Source of the DNA: Symbiodinium natans
Lineage: Eukaryota > Sar > Dinophyceae > Suessiales > Symbiodiniaceae
Length of the DNA stretch: 37,637 nt
Assembly (NCBI GenBank): GCA_905221605.1
Contig: CAJNDS010002467.1
Coordinates: 84,876 to 122,512, forward strand
Direction of reading: 5' to 3'
A model generated the notes under the pieces. It worked only from the letters and a program-made list of their open reading frames with translations, had not been told where the DNA came from and did no database searches. Position numbers and translations under genes: made by a program. Positions 35,180 to 37,637 of the stretch are shown piece by piece (within the stretch, counting starts at the first letter, position 1; every line of letters begins with the position of its first letter).

Positions 35180-35300
35180 GGCATATATATATATATACAC
35201 ATATCTATCTATCTATCTATCTATCTACCTATCTATATATACATATATATATATATATGTATATGTATATGTATATGTATATATATATATCTATATATAA
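35180..35300. repeat. AT/ATCT compound microsatellite
   Basis: TATATA, then six ATCT units, then TATATG/TATATA units. Confidence 0.95.
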
Positions 35301-35468
35301 TACGGGATCCCTCGGCGGGGGGGGAGAGGGGAACAGTGCTTGGAGCCTTGGGGCAAGCTCTCTGTTAGGGTTTAGGGTTTAGGGTTTAGGGTTTTAAGCC
35401 CTAAACAAAAACCCTCAAGGCAGATGCGGTTCAGGGGTTCGCGTCAGGCTTTAACCCTCCCAGCTTGA

Positions 35469-35487
35469 GGTACATGGACCCTTAAGG
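35469..35487. mobile_element. Family B tip, solitary
   Basis: GGTACATGGACCCTTAAGG matches the right end of family B with no partner arm nearby. Confidence 0.5.
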
Positions 35488-35559
35488 TTGCGTACCCCGA
35501 AGCTACAGCTCGTAATATGCCCTACCGTTAGCGAAACTTCACCCCTACCCCCTAAACCC

Positions 35560-35632
35560 TAACCCTAAACCCTGAACCCTGAACCCTAAACCCTAAACCC
35601 TAAACCCTAAACCCTAAACCCTAAACCCTAAA
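35560..35632. repeat. CCCTAAA array
   Basis: About ten units, two CCCTGAA. Confidence 0.95.
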
Positions 35633-35653
35633 CTTGCCTTGCTGCCATGGTAG

Positions 35654-35708
35654 GTACGGTCTGCTACAGCACATCTCGCGGGTCAGATCTCTGGCCTGTT
35701 CGAGGCCA
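35654..35708 (+). CDS. Candidate exon
   Basis: CCATGGTAG precedes VRSATAHLAGQISGLFEA. The 3' end could be a GC donor after GAGGCCAG. A second frame from the ATG at 35647 is also open. CCCTAAA left, TTTAGGG variants from 35733. Confidence 0.35.
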
Positions 35709-35819
35709 GGCCCTCAGCCCCAAAATAGGCTTTAGGGTTTTAGAGATTTAGGGTTGGGGTTTGGGGTTTAGGGTTTAGGGTTTGGGGTTTAGGGTTTAGG
35801 GTTTAGGGTTTAGAGTTTG

Positions 35820-36289
35820 AACGGTCTAGCCGTAAACCAGAAGCCCTAAAAACACCCTAAACTCGAAACACATGACTCTACACCTTGTGTGCCTGCCGCC
35901 AGTGTTTGCTTCAGGTTTTCTAGTTCTACGAAAGAGTGATTCAGGGTTTTGGTCTTAGGGTCTAGGCCTCAGGGGCTTTTGGATTTAGGGTTTGGAGTTT
36001 AGGTGTTTTTTTACTGGGACAGTTTCAGGCGGTTATTGGGGGCATACGGGCTTTGGGGTTACACCCTAAGGCTCTTGGGTCCTCAAAACCCTAAGAATTG
36101 AGACCCCAGAACCCTCCTTAGGAGGTACCAGTCCCTCTGTAGGAGGGTCCATGGAGCCTTAAGGCAGGTCGGAGGGCAGGTTCTTTTTGAGATCCGCGGA
36201 AAACGAGCGAAGGTGGGCTTCCAAGTGGTCGGTCGAAAGGGGCGTCTCCTCCTAACATGAGCGGTTGATGTTGGTAATGGCCAGTTCCC
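35820..36289. other. Spacer with no supported gene
   Basis: Unique sequence with scattered TTTAGG words and a short imperfect palindrome around 36120-36160 (AGGAGGTACC...GGAGGGTCC). Nothing else seen. Confidence 0.4.
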
Positions 36290-36382
36290 GAAACCCTAAA
36301 CCCTAAACCCCTAAACCCTAAACCCTAAACCCTCAACCCCTACAGTACTTGACTTCGGGTTTTGGGTTATGGGTGTGTCTAA

Positions 36383-36462
36383 GGGTAGGCAGTTGTATGA
36401 TCCCTTGACATGGTCCCTTACCTTCCAAAGGAGTGTTCTGAAGGATGGGCCCTTGGGTTGCA
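36383..36462 (+). CDS. Weak candidate exon
   Basis: After GTGTCTAAG the frame reads GRQLYDPLTWSLTFQRSVLK, then DGPLGCI. CCCTAAA (36290-36335) on the left and TTTAGGG (36475-36520) on the right fit the usual polarity. Boundaries are uncertain. Confidence 0.3.
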
Positions 36463-36581
36463 TAGGGTATATAGGGTTTAGGGTTTAGGGTTTAGGGTTT
36501 AGGGTTTAGGGTTTAGGGCCCTACAAACCCTAAACCCTATACACCCCATAAACCCGATGGACCCTAAACCTAAAAGCCCAA

Positions 36582-36672
36582 GGACCGGGAGTAGGCCCTT
36601 ATTCCCTTCTTGTAGGGCTTGGGTTCCCTCAAATGCCCCTTTAAACCAAAAAGGGCACCCTTGCTATTCCTA
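36582..36672 (+). mobile_element. Family G element, complete, with second 3' end nearby
   Basis: GACCGGGAGTAGGCCCTTAT to GGGCACCCTTGCTATTCCTAG. A second copy of the 3' end (AAAAAAGGGCACCCTTTTAT to GTTACTCCTGGG) lies at 36703-36741 after three CCCTAAA-type units. Confidence 0.6.
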
Positions 36673-36763
36673 GCCCTAAACCCTAAACCCTAACCCCTAA
36701 ACCAAAAAAGGGCACCCTTTTATTCCGAGGTTACTCCTGGGTCTCGAAGCCCTAAACCCACAG

Positions 36764-36832
36764 GTTCCTGAGGTGGACAGCTACCCTGTGAGCGACCGCT
36801 ACCCTCCAGCGCAGGCCCAGGCCCGAGCTCCC
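36764..36832 (+). CDS. Candidate exon
   Basis: AAACCCACAG precedes VPEVDSYPVSDRYPPAQAQA, then RAP and a stop formed by CCCTAAA (TAA at 36833). Internal GC donors are possible. CCCTAAA repeats on both sides. Pro/Gln/Ala-rich; unknown family. Confidence 0.4.
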
Positions 36833-36935
36833 TAAACCCTAAACCCTAAACCCTAAACACTAAATCCTAAACCCTAAACCCTAAACCCTAAATCCTAAAC
36901 CCTAAACCCTAAACCCTAAACCCTAAACCCTAAAC
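36828..36935. repeat. CCCTAAA array
   Basis: About 15 units with two CCTAAAT and one CACTAAA variants. Confidence 0.95.
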
Positions 36936-37157
36936 TGCCGCGAGCGCCGCCGTCCATGTGCATGGGCGCTTGAGGCTTCGACCGAGGCCTCCGACCCTAC
37001 GTCCCGACAGAACAATAAGGGAGGGTAAAGCCTCAGGGTAGACGGGGCCTGCAGTGACTGGTCATGCCTCAACAACACGAGGGTGTAAGCCCTATATGAG
37101 CAAGCGCCAAAACCCCTAGCCATTCAAGTAAGTAAGGGGTGGACACGAATGCCGAAA

Positions 37158-37320
37158 ACCTGTCAAACGATGGGAACACCTGAAAAGCGACACCCCTAAG
37201 TTAATCATGGGTGGGCTGTAGCCTTTTTTTTTGCAAAGCGACACCTGCAGACATCAAGCGTGGATAGCTGATGCTAAACCCTGTAAAGCGATGGGAACAC
37301 TTATGAAAAGCGACACCCCT
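37158..37320. repeat. Direct repeat of about 40 bp, 120 bp apart
   Basis: Copies at 37158-37200 and 37278-37320 share ACGATGGGAACAC / GCGATGGGAACAC and TGAAAAGCGACACCCCT. A third fragment (CAAAGCGACACCTG) lies between at 37234. Confidence 0.8.
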
Positions 37321-37421
37321 CATGTTGCGTCCATTAGCACCGCCAGCCGGTTTTGGCAGTCGCTCATATAAACCCTGAGCCGTGTTTTAGGTTTGGGTCG
37401 GGGGGTACTCCCTAAGGCTTC

Positions 37422-37608
37422 ATGAGTCCAGGATTTGCCCAGACCCGTACTGAAAATGCGGGTTTGAAATATGGAATCGACGGTTTTGGGCGCCCCTCCA
37501 TTTTACCCCACGAAAGCCTCAGGAAGGCCCACGAGCCACCAACAGGCTCCAGAAGGCTTACAGTTCGGATTAAAAGCAAGAAGGCCCCCTTGAGGGGGGG
37601 TTGGAGGG
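37422..37608 (+). CDS. Weak candidate coding segment
   Basis: An ATG frame reads MSPGFAQTRTENAGLKYGID and continues with basic residues (RLTVRIKSKKAPLRGG) into CCCTAAA repeats at the window end. No splice sites or family; it may be chance. Confidence 0.25.
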
Positions 37609-37637
37609 TGAACCCTAAACCCTAAATGAGAATAGTT

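Noticed and set aside
1-37637. CRISPR array
   Set aside because: The repeated heptamers have no spacers of constant length, and the sequence is clearly eukaryotic.
1-37637. tRNA or rRNA genes
   Set aside because: No cloverleaf with the conserved T-loop (GGTTCRA) in proper context and no rRNA core motif was recognised by eye. A covariance-model scan would be needed to exclude degenerate ones.

Overview
The window looks like nuclear DNA of a dinoflagellate or close alveolate relative. The evidence is the Arabidopsis-type telomere heptamer (TTTAGGG/CCCTAAA) scattered through nearly all of it, the absence of long intact genes, exon-sized coding islands, several families of short inverted-repeat elements, and a damaged LINE-like retroelement carrying RNase H and apurinic-type endonuclease (EEP) domains. 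Codon choice in the best islands favours G/C in third position. The assignment is an inference; no rRNA, tRNA or spliced-leader gene was found to confirm it.

Layout. From 1 to about 20340 the sequence alternates between telomere-like arrays of both orientations, unique islands of 40-120 bp that read as exons, and longer spacers holding inverted-repeat elements (called families A to G here). The best island is at 12106-12201, an unmistakable piece of a PARP/tankyrase-type ADP-ribosyltransferase catalytic domain. Terminal-exon candidates with stop codons lie at 15893-16002, 17773-17846, 19980-20042 and 20241-20342. A tandem minisatellite (20697-21010) is followed by a 3.5 kb retroelement (about 21490-25037) that has no telomere-like repeats and runs into a 100-base assembly gap (25038-25137). 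From 25138 to the end the array/island pattern resumes. It includes an exon resembling the catalytic-His segment of a PPPDE (DeSI-type) peptidase (26374-26429), a possible first exon with a basic nuclear-import-like N terminus (27436-27498) and an exon resembling bacterial-type ribosomal protein L19 (about 30466-30578).

The main observation is architectural. About 25 islands, including all three with recognisable protein families, have a CCCTAAA array or short run on their left and a TTTAGGG array or run on their right. The inferred introns therefore start with TTTAGGG repeats and end with CCCTAAA repeats. These ends are complementary and could fold the intron into a hairpin that brings the splice sites together. 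In several exons the GT donor is the first telomeric unit itself (G|GTTTAG). A few arrays are flanked by short direct duplications, as if inserted. I read this as telomere-repeat-bounded, introner-like introns. RNA evidence is needed to decide it.

Limits. Apart from the PARP, PPPDE and L19 islands and the retroelement, exon calls rest on an open frame, AG/GT boundaries and codon choice. In this GC-rich DNA other frames are often open too, so strand and frame of many short islands are provisional. I have not grouped exons into named genes.
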